Assembly: GCA_030602565.1 (NCBI GenBank)
Contig: JAUVZL010000027.1
Location: 1 to 36,162 of the forward strand
Length of the DNA: 36,162 nucleotides
From: Candidatus Stahliibacteriota bacterium
Lineage (GTDB): Bacteria; Hydrothermota; Tepidihabitantia; SM23-42
Direction: 5' to 3'
Shown piece after piece: positions 7,861 through 16,694 of this stretch. The position numbers and the translations under genes were made by a program. Position 1 is the stretch's first letter, and each line of letters begins with the position of its first letter. Below the pieces are notes generated by a model. That model saw only the letters and a list, made by a program, of their open reading frames with translations. It made no database searches and was not told the DNA's origin.

Positions 7861-9142
7861 TTTTAAATGCCTCTCCTCGATCTGCAAAATTGGTGAAGTA
7901 GTCAAAAGAAGCAAAACCTGGGTTCAAAAGGATTGTATCACCCCCTGCAGCAAATTGTCTAGCCTTTACCAGCGCATCATCCATACTATTGGCAACGGTA
8001 AAAGCCGCAAATCCTTTCATTTCAAAAAAATTGGCAATGTACGCCGCGTTTTCGCCAAGTATAACACACGCTTTGGCTTCCTTAGCCAAGACTAAGAGGT
8101 AATCCTCGGCTTTATCACCTTTCTGTTTACCGCCAACAATGACAATTTTAGGTCCTTTTATTGCTTTAAACGAAGCAATTGCCGCAATTTCATTCGTACA
8201 CATTGAGTTGTTAACATGTCTTACACCTTGTATTATACCAACCTCTTCGAGACGATGTGGTAACGGCTCAAAAGTCATCAACCCTTTCTCGATTTTACTG
8301 TTATCGATCCCAAGAATCTTTGCCACAGCAATTGCCGCCAAGGCGTTCATCTTATTGTGCTCACCTTCCAAACGAAGTTTCTCAACCGGGAATAGTTTTT
8401 CCTGGGCATAAGCGAACATGTCGTTGAACCAGGCTCCAGTGTGCGCGTGGGAACCGAAAAAGACGATTTGCGACCTGATGTCATTCAGCGACCGTTTGAT
8501 ATTGCTATCATCTTTGTTCAAGACAGCATAGTCTGATTTTTCTTGATTGAGGAAAATACGCAGTTTCGCAGTTCGATATTCCTCAAAGTTTCGATGCCAA
8601 TTTAGATGATCCTTTGAGATATTTGTAAGTACTGCGATGTAGGGGTGGAATTTCTCAATCCGCGTCAATTGAAAGGATGATATTTCCAAAACGTAGTAGT
8701 CAAAAGTTTCCGCAGAAAGAGATCTTGAAAATGGTCTGCCCGGGGAGATATTACCGCCAAGAAAATTCCTTACATTAGCAGAACTCAGGATATTGCTGAT
8801 TATCGAAGCCGTAGTGCTTTTGCCGTTAGTTCCGGTTACGGCAATGATCTTGGGTTCGTTAAGCTGTTGGTAGGTGAATTCAATCTCATCGATTATCGGT
8901 ATTCCCTTGGTGCGCAACTTTTTTATGATTTCATTTTGCTCAGGAAAACCTGGCGACGTAACTGCCAAATCGTAATTATTTCGGCGATAGTTTTTGATAT
9001 TACCTTTTTCTATAAGCTCACGTGCAGTATCTGAAATCATGTTGATATTCTCTTCGTACAAGTACAAATCACATCCCTGGTTTACCAGGAATTCAGCGAC
9101 TGCAAGGTTTGCGCGACCAAGACCTAACAAAAGTATTTTCAT
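7841..9142 (-). CDS. murD: UDP-N-acetylmuramoyl-L-alanine--D-glutamate ligase MurD
   Basis: 433 residues. Cytoplasmic ligase adding D-glutamate to UDP-MurNAc-L-Ala. N-terminal GLGRANLAVAEFL binds UDP, P-loop AVTGTNGKSTT near residue 105, EISSFQL near 155, C-terminal RGEAFKNAV typical of MurD. Two normally conserved sites differ: the DSKATN-type motif, whose lysine contacts substrate in the E. coli enzyme, reads NSMCTN, and the SPxxASFD motif reads NPGFASFD. These suggest a divergent MurD subfamily rather than loss of function. Separated from mraY by a 185-bp repeat-rich gap, so it may have its own promoter, though none is obvious. Confidence 0.93.
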   Translation of the reverse strand: MKILLLGLGRANLAVAEFLVNQGCDLYLYEENINMISDTARELIEKGNIKNYRRNNYDLAVTSPGFPEQNEIIKKLRTKGIPIIDEIEFTYQQLNEPKIIAVTGTNGKSTTASIISNILSSANVRNFLGGNISPGRPFSRSLSAETFDYYVLEISSFQLTRIEKFHPYIAVLTNISKDHLNWHRNFEEYRTAKLRIFLNQEKSDYAVLNKDDSNIKRSLNDIRSQIVFFGSHAHTGAWFNDMFAYAQEKLFPVEKLRLEGEHNKMNALAAIAVAKILGIDNSKIEKGLMTFEPLPHRLEEVGIIQGVRHVNNSMCTNEIAAIASFKAIKGPKIVIVGGKQKGDKAEDYLLVLAKEAKACVILGENAAYIANFFEMKGFAAFTVANSMDDALVKARQFAAGGDTILLNPGFASFDYFTNFADRGEAFKNAVQKD

Positions 9143-9327
9143 CTCTTATAAGTAAAAAGTAGAAAATAAAGAAACGTATTCGTGATTCGTATTTCGTATT
9201 CGTAGTTTGTTATTTTGGTTTAGACATTCATCCACGCCCATCGCAGATGAGCGGGATTCATCCACGCCCATCGCAGATGAGCGGGATTCATCTGAAATTT
9301 GTAATTTGTAATTTGACATTCTTCTCC
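9143..9327. repeat. Repeat-filled gap between mraY and murD, with a 30-bp tandem duplication
   Basis: Two exact copies of a 30-bp unit (9226-9255, 9256-9285) followed by 7 bases of a third. Each unit contains a small hairpin (CATC-GCA-GATG) and ends in GCGGG. On one side are CGTATTCGTGATTCG-like words (9175-9205), on the other ATTTGTAATTTGTAATTTG. No coding potential seen. This is the only large break inside the tightly packed division cluster. Confidence 0.8.
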
Positions 9328-10413
9328 TTATCGGATCTTTAATGTAGACAAAGCGATCATCATGAAGATTATTGCCAAAATCCAGAAGCGAACGACGATC
9401 TTAGGCTCACGCAACCCGCTTAGTTCAAAATGATGGTGCAGGGGAGCCATCTTAAATAACCTCTTACCACCGGTGCATCGGAAGTATATTATCTGCAACA
9501 TCACTGATACCACCTCGATCACAAACACACCACCCACTATAATCAGAAGTATTTCCTGCTTGATAAGAATCGCTGCGGTACCGACTATTGCGCCCAAGCT
9601 AAGAGCACCCGTGTCACCCATGAAGACTTGCGCGGGATGTGAATTGAACCAAAGAAATCCAAGACTCGCTCCAAGGATTGATGCACAGAACACGGTTACT
9701 TCGCCACCTTGGGCAAGAAAGATAATATTTAGGTATTGGCTAATGCCTACATGGCCAGCCGCATAGGCTAAAGCACTATAGGCGAGCGCCGCAATACCGA
9801 TAAGACCGATCGCCAGTCCATCGAGCCCATCACTGAAATTGACACCGTTCGACGAACCCACGACAACGAACGTGACAAACAGTGGATATAGTATCGCCAA
9901 ATTAATGATATAGTTCTTAAAAAATATCAAATTGGTCTTCGTGGCATAACCTTCAGGACCATAGAAATATAGATACAACCCTAATGCCATACCATAGAGT
10001 ATTTGAAAAAAAAGCTTTGTTTTTATCGACAAACCTCTCGATTTGTTCTTGTAGATTTTTATGTAATCATCAAAAAAACCCAAAATACCAAACCATACGG
10101 TAGTAGTCAAAAGAATTATGATATTGGGGTTGGTCAGGTCACAGAAAAGGAGTGAAGCAATAATTATCGACCCCAAGATCATTAGACCGCCCATCGATGG
10201 CGTACCCTGTTTAGCCTTGTGACTCTCAGGGACCACACCCCTTATTTGCTGCTTGATAGATTTTTCCTCAAGAAAAGCAATAAATCGATTACCAAAAACA
10301 AGTACAATGAGTATCGCAGCTACCGCAGCATAAGCGCTACGGAATGTTATATAGCCAAAGAGCCTAAAGGGGCCAAAAATGTCTTTTAGAGGATATAAAA
10401 GCCAATATAACAT
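9328..10413 (-). CDS. mraY: Phospho-N-acetylmuramoyl-pentapeptide transferase MraY
   Basis: 361 residues, usual size. Integral membrane enzyme that transfers phospho-MurNAc-pentapeptide from UDP to undecaprenyl phosphate, giving lipid I. Around ten hydrophobic segments. Diagnostic features: GTPSMGGLMI near 70, the aspartate pair in FFDDYIKIYK near 115, NFSDGLDGLAIG near 195 (catalytic Asp), FMGDTGALSLG near 260, and the HHHFE loop near 325. RBS GAGG precedes the ATG. Follows murF by 30 bp. Confidence 0.97.
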   Translation of the reverse strand: MLYWLLYPLKDIFGPFRLFGYITFRSAYAAVAAILIVLVFGNRFIAFLEEKSIKQQIRGVVPESHKAKQGTPSMGGLMILGSIIIASLLFCDLTNPNIIILLTTTVWFGILGFFDDYIKIYKNKSRGLSIKTKLFFQILYGMALGLYLYFYGPEGYATKTNLIFFKNYIINLAILYPLFVTFVVVGSSNGVNFSDGLDGLAIGLIGIAALAYSALAYAAGHVGISQYLNIIFLAQGGEVTVFCASILGASLGFLWFNSHPAQVFMGDTGALSLGAIVGTAAILIKQEILLIIVGGVFVIEVVSVMLQIIYFRCTGGKRLFKMAPLHHHFELSGLREPKIVVRFWILAIIFMMIALSTLKIR

Positions 10414-10443
10414 ATTACCTCAACGGTCTTGGTTCAAATTTCA

Positions 10444-11706
10444 TCATAATAACCTCAATAGTTCTTCCACAATGTATTCAAAATGCAGTGCCCTTGATGC
10501 CTTAACCAAAACCGCTTCTTCGCCATTGAGATTTTTAATCAGATATCTAACAAGCCCTTGCTTATCATCAAAGTGCTTCCCGTGATAGATTTTTGATTGT
10601 TCGCCATAGGAAAGTAATAAATCACACTGGTCCCGTGCATAATCGCCGATCTCCTTGTGCAGGTCAGCAGATTGTTTACCCAACTCCAGCATATCGCCCA
10701 AGACAAATATTTTGCGACGTGGAAGTCCAGTTGTGAAATCGATCGCCGCCCTCATAGAAAATGGGTTTGCATTGTACGTATCATTTACTACAAATATCCC
10801 CTCTCGGTAGATAGGTTCTAGCCTACCTGTTGCCGGTTTTATCTGCTCAAGCGCCGTACGTTGAACGTCATATGTCACACCAAGTTTTGTACATATACAT
10901 ATGGCTGCCAGACAGTTCATGACATTACTTATACTGAGAAGAGGGGTAAAGAACACATGCTCATCAAAAACAAAATGTGAACCGAACTCGGTCAACTGGA
11001 TATCGGAAAGCATGTTAATGCTGAAACTTGTGACGTTACTTAGACCAACATCACCAACCCCCTCACCGACTATTCCAAAACCGTCCTTGGGCAGTGCTTT
11101 AATCAGGGATAATTTCTCCTCCCTGACACCATGCATTGAACCGAGTCCTTCTAAATGTCCGGGTCCGATCGTCGTGATAACACCGATATCCGGCTCAGCG
11201 ATTTCACACAGCCGTTGGATTTCACCGGGGCTACTTGTACCCATTTCGACAATAAGGTATTCTTCATCACCGGATAAATCCAACAAAGTCAGCGGCAGAC
11301 CAATCAATGAATTGTAATTCCTTTTAGTAATTAGAATTCTATGTTCGCTCCCCAAGATTGCTCCAATCAAATTTCTTACGGTTGTTTTACCATTTGTGCC
11401 CGTAATCGCAATTGTTTTTGGGTCAAACGCTCCCCGATATTTCTTTGCCAATTGTCCAAGCGCAAACAGTGTATCAGCAACCGTAATGTGTTTTTCAATA
11501 CCCTTACCGTGTTCAACGACCACTGCAACCGCACCGTTCTGCAGTGCCTCAGATACGAAATGATGACCGTCTGTATGTTCACCCTTCAAGGCAAAGAACA
11601 GATCACCGGGCTTTGTGACCATTGAATTGATGGACACACCGCGTACCAGATCGCGACCGTCCAGTGCAGTCCTACCGTTGATCATCGCGGCAACGCTGCG
11701 AATCAT
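10444..11706 (-). CDS. murF: UDP-N-acetylmuramoyl-tripeptide--D-alanyl-D-alanine ligase MurF
   Basis: About 420 residues. ATP-dependent cytoplasmic ligase adding D-Ala-D-Ala to the tripeptide precursor. P-loop AITGTNGKTTVRN near residue 105, IVEMGTSSPGEI near 155, NDTYNANPFSMRAA near 325, a strong MurF signature, and LGDMLELG. Start placed at ATG 11706, which overlaps the murE stop as ATGA; an in-frame ATG five codons upstream (11721) is possible but extends into murE without a better RBS. No ddl gene accompanies it here. Confidence 0.95.
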   Translation of the reverse strand: MIRSVAAMINGRTALDGRDLVRGVSINSMVTKPGDLFFALKGEHTDGHHFVSEALQNGAVAVVVEHGKGIEKHITVADTLFALGQLAKKYRGAFDPKTIAITGTNGKTTVRNLIGAILGSEHRILITKRNYNSLIGLPLTLLDLSGDEEYLIVEMGTSSPGEIQRLCEIAEPDIGVITTIGPGHLEGLGSMHGVREEKLSLIKALPKDGFGIVGEGVGDVGLSNVTSFSINMLSDIQLTEFGSHFVFDEHVFFTPLLSISNVMNCLAAICICTKLGVTYDVQRTALEQIKPATGRLEPIYREGIFVVNDTYNANPFSMRAAIDFTTGLPRRKIFVLGDMLELGKQSADLHKEIGDYARDQCDLLLSYGEQSKIYHGKHFDDKQGLVRYLIKNLNGEEAVLVKASRALHFEYIVEELLRLL

Positions 11707-13124
11707 AAACTCTCGGTGCATTCCCGGATAACCTCAGCATCATCGAATTTCAATACCCTGTTACCAATGATCTGATAATCTTCATGGCCTTTACCAGCGA
11801 TAAGAAGTATGTCCTCAGCTTGCTTTTTCATAATTGCCTGCTTGATCGCGGTTCGGCGATCTTCAATAACTTCATACTGCTCACTTGTAACCCCCTTAAT
11901 GATGTCCTCTATGATGCGCCCTGGAGGTTCGCGGCGCGGATTATCCGTTGTTATAATCGTGAAATCAGCAAGGCTTGTTGCCGCGGCTGCCATTTTTGGA
12001 CGTTTATCTTTGTCGCGATCGCCGCCGCAACCAAAGACGACAAGAAGCTTACCTTGTGCATAACGTTTTAATGAACTCAAGGCATTCTCAATAGCCAATG
12101 GGGTATGTGCGTAATCAATGAATATATTATCAGTCACCCGTTCCATCCTCCCTTTTATGCTAGTGATTTTCGCGATACCTTGAACAATCGCATCCCGGGC
12201 AATCCCCAAAGCCACCGCCGCGGTGAAAGCAGCGAGAACATTGTAGGCATTATAAGTTCCGATTAATTTAGAGGTGACACGGTAGTTATGGTTCTGGTAA
12301 GAGATATCGAGGTTTAGTCCGTCCGCTGTATCACTTGTTATCTCGGCACCGACATCGCTTTTATTCTCCATGCCATAGGTCATAGTACGCTTCAAACCCA
12401 ATTGCTTGATATGATGACTTGTTGCATCATCCATATTAAAGACCGCACAACCGCCAGGATCGAGCAGTGAGAAAATCCTCATTTTTGCCGCACGGTAGCG
12501 GTCGATTGTCTGATGAAAATCGAGATGGTCCTGGGAGAGATTCGTGAAAACAACAACCTGGAAACGCATTTCATCAACTCTCTTCAAAGCCAGACCATGC
12601 GATGAAACCTCCATCACGATAGCTTCAGCACCATCTGTCTTGAACTCATTAATCATTCTAAAAATATCTAAACTCTCCGGCGTAGTCCTGACCGCCCTGG
12701 TCCGGGTCTTGCCGATATAGTAGATAGTCCCGATCAAACCTGTCCTTTTCCCGCTCGTTTCCAATATCGAGTGTATGAGGAAAGATGTGGTTGTCTTACC
12801 ATTGGTCCCGGTAATTGCAACCTTTGTCATATCTGCAAATGCGCCGTAAAACTGGTGAGCAAGCTTACCCAATGATGCCCTGGTGTCGGTCACGACAACC
12901 TGTGGAATATTGGCCGCCACTTTCCTCTCGGTAACAAGTGCTACTGCGCCGTTTTTGATCGCTGCTTCGACAAAATCGTGACCATCAAATCTTTCTCCTT
13001 TCATGGCAATAAACAGGGTTCCTGGTCGGACTCGTCTTGAATCGAATTCCACGGCCTCAACCTCAACCTCGGTCATCTGGTATTTCTCACCAGCAATCAT
13101 TTTGATTAGTTCACTTAACTGCAT
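11703..13124 (-). CDS. murE: UDP-MurNAc-tripeptide ligase MurE, meso-DAP type
   Basis: 473 residues. Adds the third stem residue to UDP-MurNAc-L-Ala-D-Glu. P-loop AITGTNGKTTTSF near 108, MEVSSHGLAL near 170, IDYAHTPLAIEN near 335, and TTDNPRREPPGRI near 390. The DNPR tetrapeptide is the signature of enzymes that take meso-diaminopimelate, so the peptidoglycan is inferred to be DAP-type. Overlaps the end of ftsI by 14 bp and couples to murF by ATGA. Confidence 0.97.
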   Translation of the reverse strand: MQLSELIKMIAGEKYQMTEVEVEAVEFDSRRVRPGTLFIAMKGERFDGHDFVEAAIKNGAVALVTERKVAANIPQVVVTDTRASLGKLAHQFYGAFADMTKVAITGTNGKTTTSFLIHSILETSGKRTGLIGTIYYIGKTRTRAVRTTPESLDIFRMINEFKTDGAEAIVMEVSSHGLALKRVDEMRFQVVVFTNLSQDHLDFHQTIDRYRAAKMRIFSLLDPGGCAVFNMDDATSHHIKQLGLKRTMTYGMENKSDVGAEITSDTADGLNLDISYQNHNYRVTSKLIGTYNAYNVLAAFTAAVALGIARDAIVQGIAKITSIKGRMERVTDNIFIDYAHTPLAIENALSSLKRYAQGKLLVVFGCGGDRDKDKRPKMAAAATSLADFTIITTDNPRREPPGRIIEDIIKGVTSEQYEVIEDRRTAIKQAIMKKQAEDILLIAGKGHEDYQIIGNRVLKFDDAEVIRECTESL

Positions 13125-14736
13125 ATTGTTGGGCGTTTATTTGATAAATGCTCTGGGCAATACTTTTGAAAACGGGTGCGGCAATTGTGCTGGCCCAGAG
13201 ACCTCGCTTGGGCTCGTCGAACATGATAGCGATTAGGTAATCAGGAGAATCGGCTGGAAAGTATCCAACAAAGGTTGTTATGATCATAGTGTTTGAATAC
13301 CTGCCATCAATTACTTTTTGTGCAGTACCTGTCTTGCCAGCTACTTTTACACCGTTGACTGCAGCTTCCGTGCCGCTCCCATCCTCAATGACTCCGCAGA
13401 GCATTTTGGTAACCCGCTCTGCGGTCTGTCGATCAACGACTCGTCGAATGCGTAGAGGCTTTGCCTGATAGACGACCTTATTTCCATCTTTGATTTCCTG
13501 AATAATTATCGGCTTATTGAGAACACCGCCATTAGCAATCGACTGGTATGCAAAGGCAAGCTGCAGTAGGTTAACAGTTAAGCCCTGACCAAAGACCAGG
13601 GTTGCAAATTCCACATCATTGATTTCCTCAGGCACTGGCAGGCGTCCCTTTGCTTCACCGGGGAATTCTATGCCACTTAGCTGACCCAAACCAAAATCTC
13701 GCATCAGCAAGAAAAAGTCTTGACGGTCGAATGCCTGCGAGATTTTCACCATCGCCACATTACTGGAATGTGCTATTGCCTGTTGGAAAGTTACTGTCCC
13801 GTAGTCGCGATAATCATGAATAGTATGTCCCTGTATTTTCACTTTACCACCTTCAGTATCAACGACATCGTCCTCGCTGAAACCCTCTAATAGTGCATAG
13901 GTCATAGTGACTAATTTAAATGTTGAACCCGGCTCAAATTCATCACACAACACGTGATTGCGTTGATCACCGTTATGATCAATGTTCACCATTGCCAAAA
14001 TCTCGCCCGTACGGGGTTCGATGATCAAACCAGCTACATGTCTTGCATCTTCCTTAGCCATCGCCACTTTGAGGTTTGCGTAAAGAATTGCCTGAAGCTG
14101 ATAATCGATAGTCAAGTACACATCTTGACCAGGCAGAGGATTTTTTTCCGGATGAGCGTAATAAGGAAATACATCTCCAGTTGGGTCTTTCTGATAGATG
14201 ACGAAGCCAGACCTCCCGCTAAGAACATCATTTAACTGCAGTTCCAAGCCCTCAATACCCCGATTATCCGTACCACATTTGCCAATGAGACTGGCAAATG
14301 CCTCGGGCATATTGTACTGGCGGTTCAGATCATGAGTATAGCCAACACCCCGGTCGCCGAGCTCCAGATACTGCTCTCGTTTCTCAAAAGTCACCTTGGT
14401 TTCAACCCAGAAGAAATGTCCTTTGTCAACCAACTCCTTTATTCGCTTCTTAGATTTGCCGGAAAGTATTGCCAGATTATCAATCAATGATTTCTTGTCA
14501 CGCGAATAGCGCGGCGTGCAGAATATCGAAAAACACTGCTGAGACATCGCCAAAGGGCGACCGTTTCGATCATAAACATTACCCCGAGATCCTACCAGCA
14601 CGAATTTCTTTTCGTGCTGGTTCTTTGCCTTCGTGTCGTAGTACCGGTGCTTTACACATTGGATGTAGAAAAGGTAGGAGAAGAAAACAAAGGAAAGAAA
14701 GAAGATAGAGAAATTGAACACCTTAGCTCGTTTCAT
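13111..14736 (-). CDS. ftsI: Septal peptidoglycan transpeptidase FtsI (PBP3-like, class B)
   Basis: 541 residues, usual length, no PASTA domains. A single N-terminal membrane helix (about residues 9-26) anchors it in the cytoplasmic membrane, with a pedestal domain containing GSRGNVYDRNGRPLA (49-63). Transpeptidase motifs are complete: SxxK at S271-K274 (EPGSTFKL), SSN at 324-326, KTGTAQ at 468-473. It cross-links septal peptidoglycan as partner of FtsW. Couples upstream to ftsL by ATGA and overlaps murE downstream. Confidence 0.96.
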   Translation of the reverse strand: MKRAKVFNFSIFFLSFVFFSYLFYIQCVKHRYYDTKAKNQHEKKFVLVGSRGNVYDRNGRPLAMSQQCFSIFCTPRYSRDKKSLIDNLAILSGKSKKRIKELVDKGHFFWVETKVTFEKREQYLELGDRGVGYTHDLNRQYNMPEAFASLIGKCGTDNRGIEGLELQLNDVLSGRSGFVIYQKDPTGDVFPYYAHPEKNPLPGQDVYLTIDYQLQAILYANLKVAMAKEDARHVAGLIIEPRTGEILAMVNIDHNGDQRNHVLCDEFEPGSTFKLVTMTYALLEGFSEDDVVDTEGGKVKIQGHTIHDYRDYGTVTFQQAIAHSSNVAMVKISQAFDRQDFFLLMRDFGLGQLSGIEFPGEAKGRLPVPEEINDVEFATLVFGQGLTVNLLQLAFAYQSIANGGVLNKPIIIQEIKDGNKVVYQAKPLRIRRVVDRQTAERVTKMLCGVIEDGSGTEAAVNGVKVAGKTGTAQKVIDGRYSNTMIITTFVGYFPADSPDYLIAIMFDEPKRGLWASTIAAPVFKSIAQSIYQINAQQYAVK

Positions 14737-14984
14737 TTCACAACACCCAATATGTCATTTTCGCCGGGGAAGAAAAATCCCTTTCCTTTAGCATCTTTTT
14801 CAATCTTTGCCAGGTTTGATAGATTCATCACTTCGAATTCGAGGACCTCTTCCTGATTGCACAATTCGATTACACGGTTCTCTAAATTCTCCTTTCTCAC
14901 TGCTAACTTCACCAATTCACTTTCGATGTAAACAAGAGAAAAAAGAAAGAAAACAATGGCAAGAAATATCAACACAACGCGCAT
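14733..14984 (-). CDS. ftsL: FtsL-like small bitopic division protein
   Basis: 83 residues: one membrane helix at the very N-terminus (VVLIFLAIVFFLFSLVYI), then a heptad-like coiled coil (about residues 20-65, rich in L, E and V), ending with GKGFFFPGEND. FtsL has little conserved sequence; the call rests on size, topology and position between rsmH and ftsI. In the divisome it pairs with FtsB and activates FtsW-FtsI. Overlaps rsmH by 16 bp and ftsI by 4 bp (ATGA). Confidence 0.85.
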   Translation of the reverse strand: MRVVLIFLAIVFFLFSLVYIESELVKLAVRKENLENRVIELCNQEEVLEFEVMNLSNLAKIEKDAKGKGFFFPGENDILGVVK

Positions 14985-15847
14985 TTCTCACCAGCCCTCA
15001 ATTTTGCACTGCGCGCTCGGGGATTGAGTTTGATCTCATCTTCGGTTGGCCTCAAGACTTTCTTGTTCAACAATAATAGCTTGCCATCGCGGTGTAGATT
15101 CCGGAAAGTATTTTTGACGATTCTATCCTCACCTGAGTGATAAGAAATCACAACTATCCGACCATTAGGTTCGAGTCGGTCTAGCGCTACCGCAAGGCCC
15201 AGTTTAAGATTTTCTATTTCATCGTTGACCCAAATCCGCAACGCCTGGAAAACCTTGTGCAAATTCTTCTTAAGAAACCTTTTAGGGGTCACGCTATCTA
15301 CTATCCAGCGTAGATCCATGGTTGTCTTCAATGATTTTCTTTGCTCGTAGATCTTAGAACCGATCTTCCGGCAACTATGTACATCACCGTATTCCTTGAG
15401 CACCTTGATTATCTCGTGCTTTGGCGCAAATCTTAGTTTCTGAAGTAAGGATGGGCTCTTTGACGACATCGCCATCGATAAAACTCCATCTTGCTCAAAG
15501 CTGAAACCTCGTGCCGCAGTTGTGAGCTGAAAATAGGACACGCCAAGATCAAATAAAACACCGGCCAAACCTTTGATCCTGAGCTTATCTAGAATTAAAC
15601 CTAAGTTGACAAAGTTATCTTCGAACAACAAACATCTATCTCGGTAAGGTTCGATCTTCTGCTGCGCGTAGTCGAATGCATCCCGATCCCACTCAATCCC
15701 TATGAACTTAGCCCGTTCAGTTCTCTGCAACATGGCAAGAAGATGACCAGCGCCGCCCACTGTACAGTCACAGAAGTAGCCACGGTCTTTTTCCACATTC
15801 ATAAACCTAAGGATTTCAACCGATAAGACAGGTTGATGGAAGAACAT
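14969..15847 (-). CDS. rsmH: 16S rRNA (cytosine1402-N4)-methyltransferase RsmH (MraW)
   Basis: 292 residues, family-typical. SAM-dependent enzyme that N4-methylates C1402 of 16S rRNA near the P site. Begins FFHQPVLSVEIL; SAM motif DCTVGGAGHLLAM near 28, GVLFDLGVSYFQL near 100, SYHSGEDRIVK near 230 and the C-terminal PRARSAKLRAGEK. GAGGAG lies just before the ATG. A STAS-domain gene separates it from mraZ, which is not the usual arrangement. Confidence 0.96.
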   Translation of the reverse strand: MFFHQPVLSVEILRFMNVEKDRGYFCDCTVGGAGHLLAMLQRTERAKFIGIEWDRDAFDYAQQKIEPYRDRCLLFEDNFVNLGLILDKLRIKGLAGVLFDLGVSYFQLTTAARGFSFEQDGVLSMAMSSKSPSLLQKLRFAPKHEIIKVLKEYGDVHSCRKIGSKIYEQRKSLKTTMDLRWIVDSVTPKRFLKKNLHKVFQALRIWVNDEIENLKLGLAVALDRLEPNGRIVVISYHSGEDRIVKNTFRNLHRDGKLLLLNKKVLRPTEDEIKLNPRARSAKLRAGEKCALC

Positions 15848-15870
15848 ATCTCCTCGACGCCCTCATGGAT

Positions 15871-16212
15871 TTACATGAAACTTTTCAGAGCAGCTCGTTT
15901 GGATGGAAATATCTCAAAGGGGTAAAAACCATACAACCTCAGAATATCATATAGATAAGGTGATACATTCACCAGCTTGATGTCGCCACCCAGTCCTTTA
16001 AATTTTTTCTGGTAATCAATCAACTGGCCGACGATCTTGTAGTTGATGTGGCTGACCCGTGAAAGGTCCAAGATTATATTGAGGTCATTTGCTTGTATCA
16101 TATTCCTGAATTGATTTTCTATTGTCCCAAATTCTTCTTCGTTTATTTCGCCGGTGGGCAAGAAGAATAAGACCTTTTTATCTTTTACCGCCTCAACGGC
16201 CTGTATTTTCAT
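15871..16212 (-). CDS. STAS-domain protein in the division cluster
   Basis: 113 residues forming one STAS (anti-sigma-factor-antagonist) domain: LNIILDLSRVSHINYKIVGQ around residues 43-62 corresponds to the core strand-loop-helix of SpoIIAA-like proteins. The serine that partner kinases phosphorylate (in DSSG) is replaced by tyrosine/lysine (INYKI), so classical partner-switching by phosphorylation looks unlikely. It begins 2 bp after the mraZ stop, with an AAGGAGG RBS formed by the last mraZ codons, so it is co-transcribed and probably co-translated. Its role is unknown; a scaffold or regulator tied to division is a guess. Confidence 0.8.
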   Translation of the reverse strand: MKIQAVEAVKDKKVLFFLPTGEINEEEFGTIENQFRNMIQANDLNIILDLSRVSHINYKIVGQLIDYQKKFKGLGGDIKLVNVSPYLYDILRLYGFYPFEIFPSKRAALKSFM

Positions 16213-16213
16213 T

Positions 16214-16675
16214 TTACCTCCTTCTTAAATCTTCTATGCTTTCTGAATCGTCGAGATAACTTCTATCTATCTCTTTACTGAACACCTCATATTGCTCAGG
16301 CGACCATAGGGTGAAGTAATTTATTTCACCAACGATAACAACATCTTTTGCGATGCCTGAATGCTCGAGTAGAAAATTGGGGATCAAAATTCTACCTTGG
16401 TTGTCTAGGTGGTCCTCTTTAACCCTAAAGGTGAAGTGACGCCGGTAACGCCGTGACTGCAAGCGGTCCATAGACAGTGTTAACAACTCGCTTTCTTCAA
16501 CCGACTCCCAAGTCTTCAATGCGTATACGGCAATCTCGCGGTCATACCCCGGTGTCAAAATCAGTTTGCCACTAGATTCCTTGTTAAGCACACTGCGAAA
16601 CTGGCTTGGGATTGCCAAGCGCTTCCGGTCATCAATGACATGTTTGTAAAAACCTCTAAATCGTATTGTCCCCAT
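16214..16675 (-). CDS. mraZ: Transcriptional regulator MraZ
   Basis: 153 residues with two SpoVT-AbrB-like DNA-binding repeats: the first around residues 8-50 (HVIDDRKRLAIPSQFR), the second around 85-125 (DNQGRILIPNFLLEHSG). MraZ binds tandem TGG boxes in its own promoter and regulates the dcw cluster. The first gene of this cluster, transcribed from the promoter at 16694-16721. The start at 16675 lies only about 12 nt from the predicted transcription start and has no clear Shine-Dalgarno, and its ATG is part of the proximal operator box. Confidence 0.96.
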   Translation of the reverse strand: MGTIRFRGFYKHVIDDRKRLAIPSQFRSVLNKESSGKLILTPGYDREIAVYALKTWESVEESELLTLSMDRLQSRRYRRHFTFRVKEDHLDNQGRILIPNFLLEHSGIAKDVVIVGEINYFTLWSPEQYEVFSKEIDRSYLDDSESIEDLRRR

Positions 16676-16694
16676 TTGTCCCCATTTCGTACCA
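16670..16694 (-). promoter_or_regulatory. MraZ operator: three TGG boxes with 10-bp period
   Basis: Reading the minus strand, TGGTA, TGGGG and TGGGG begin at 16694, 16684 and 16674, each followed by five bases (CGAAA, ACAAA, ACAAT). Known MraZ sites are TGGG-type boxes repeated every 10 bp. The distal box shares its T with the -10 element and the proximal box includes the mraZ start codon, so bound MraZ would cover both promoter and start. Confidence 0.85.

Noticed and set aside
9226-9292. CRISPR array
   Set aside because: The two 30-bp copies are directly adjacent with no spacers, and no cas genes are present. No CRISPR-like array was seen anywhere in the window.
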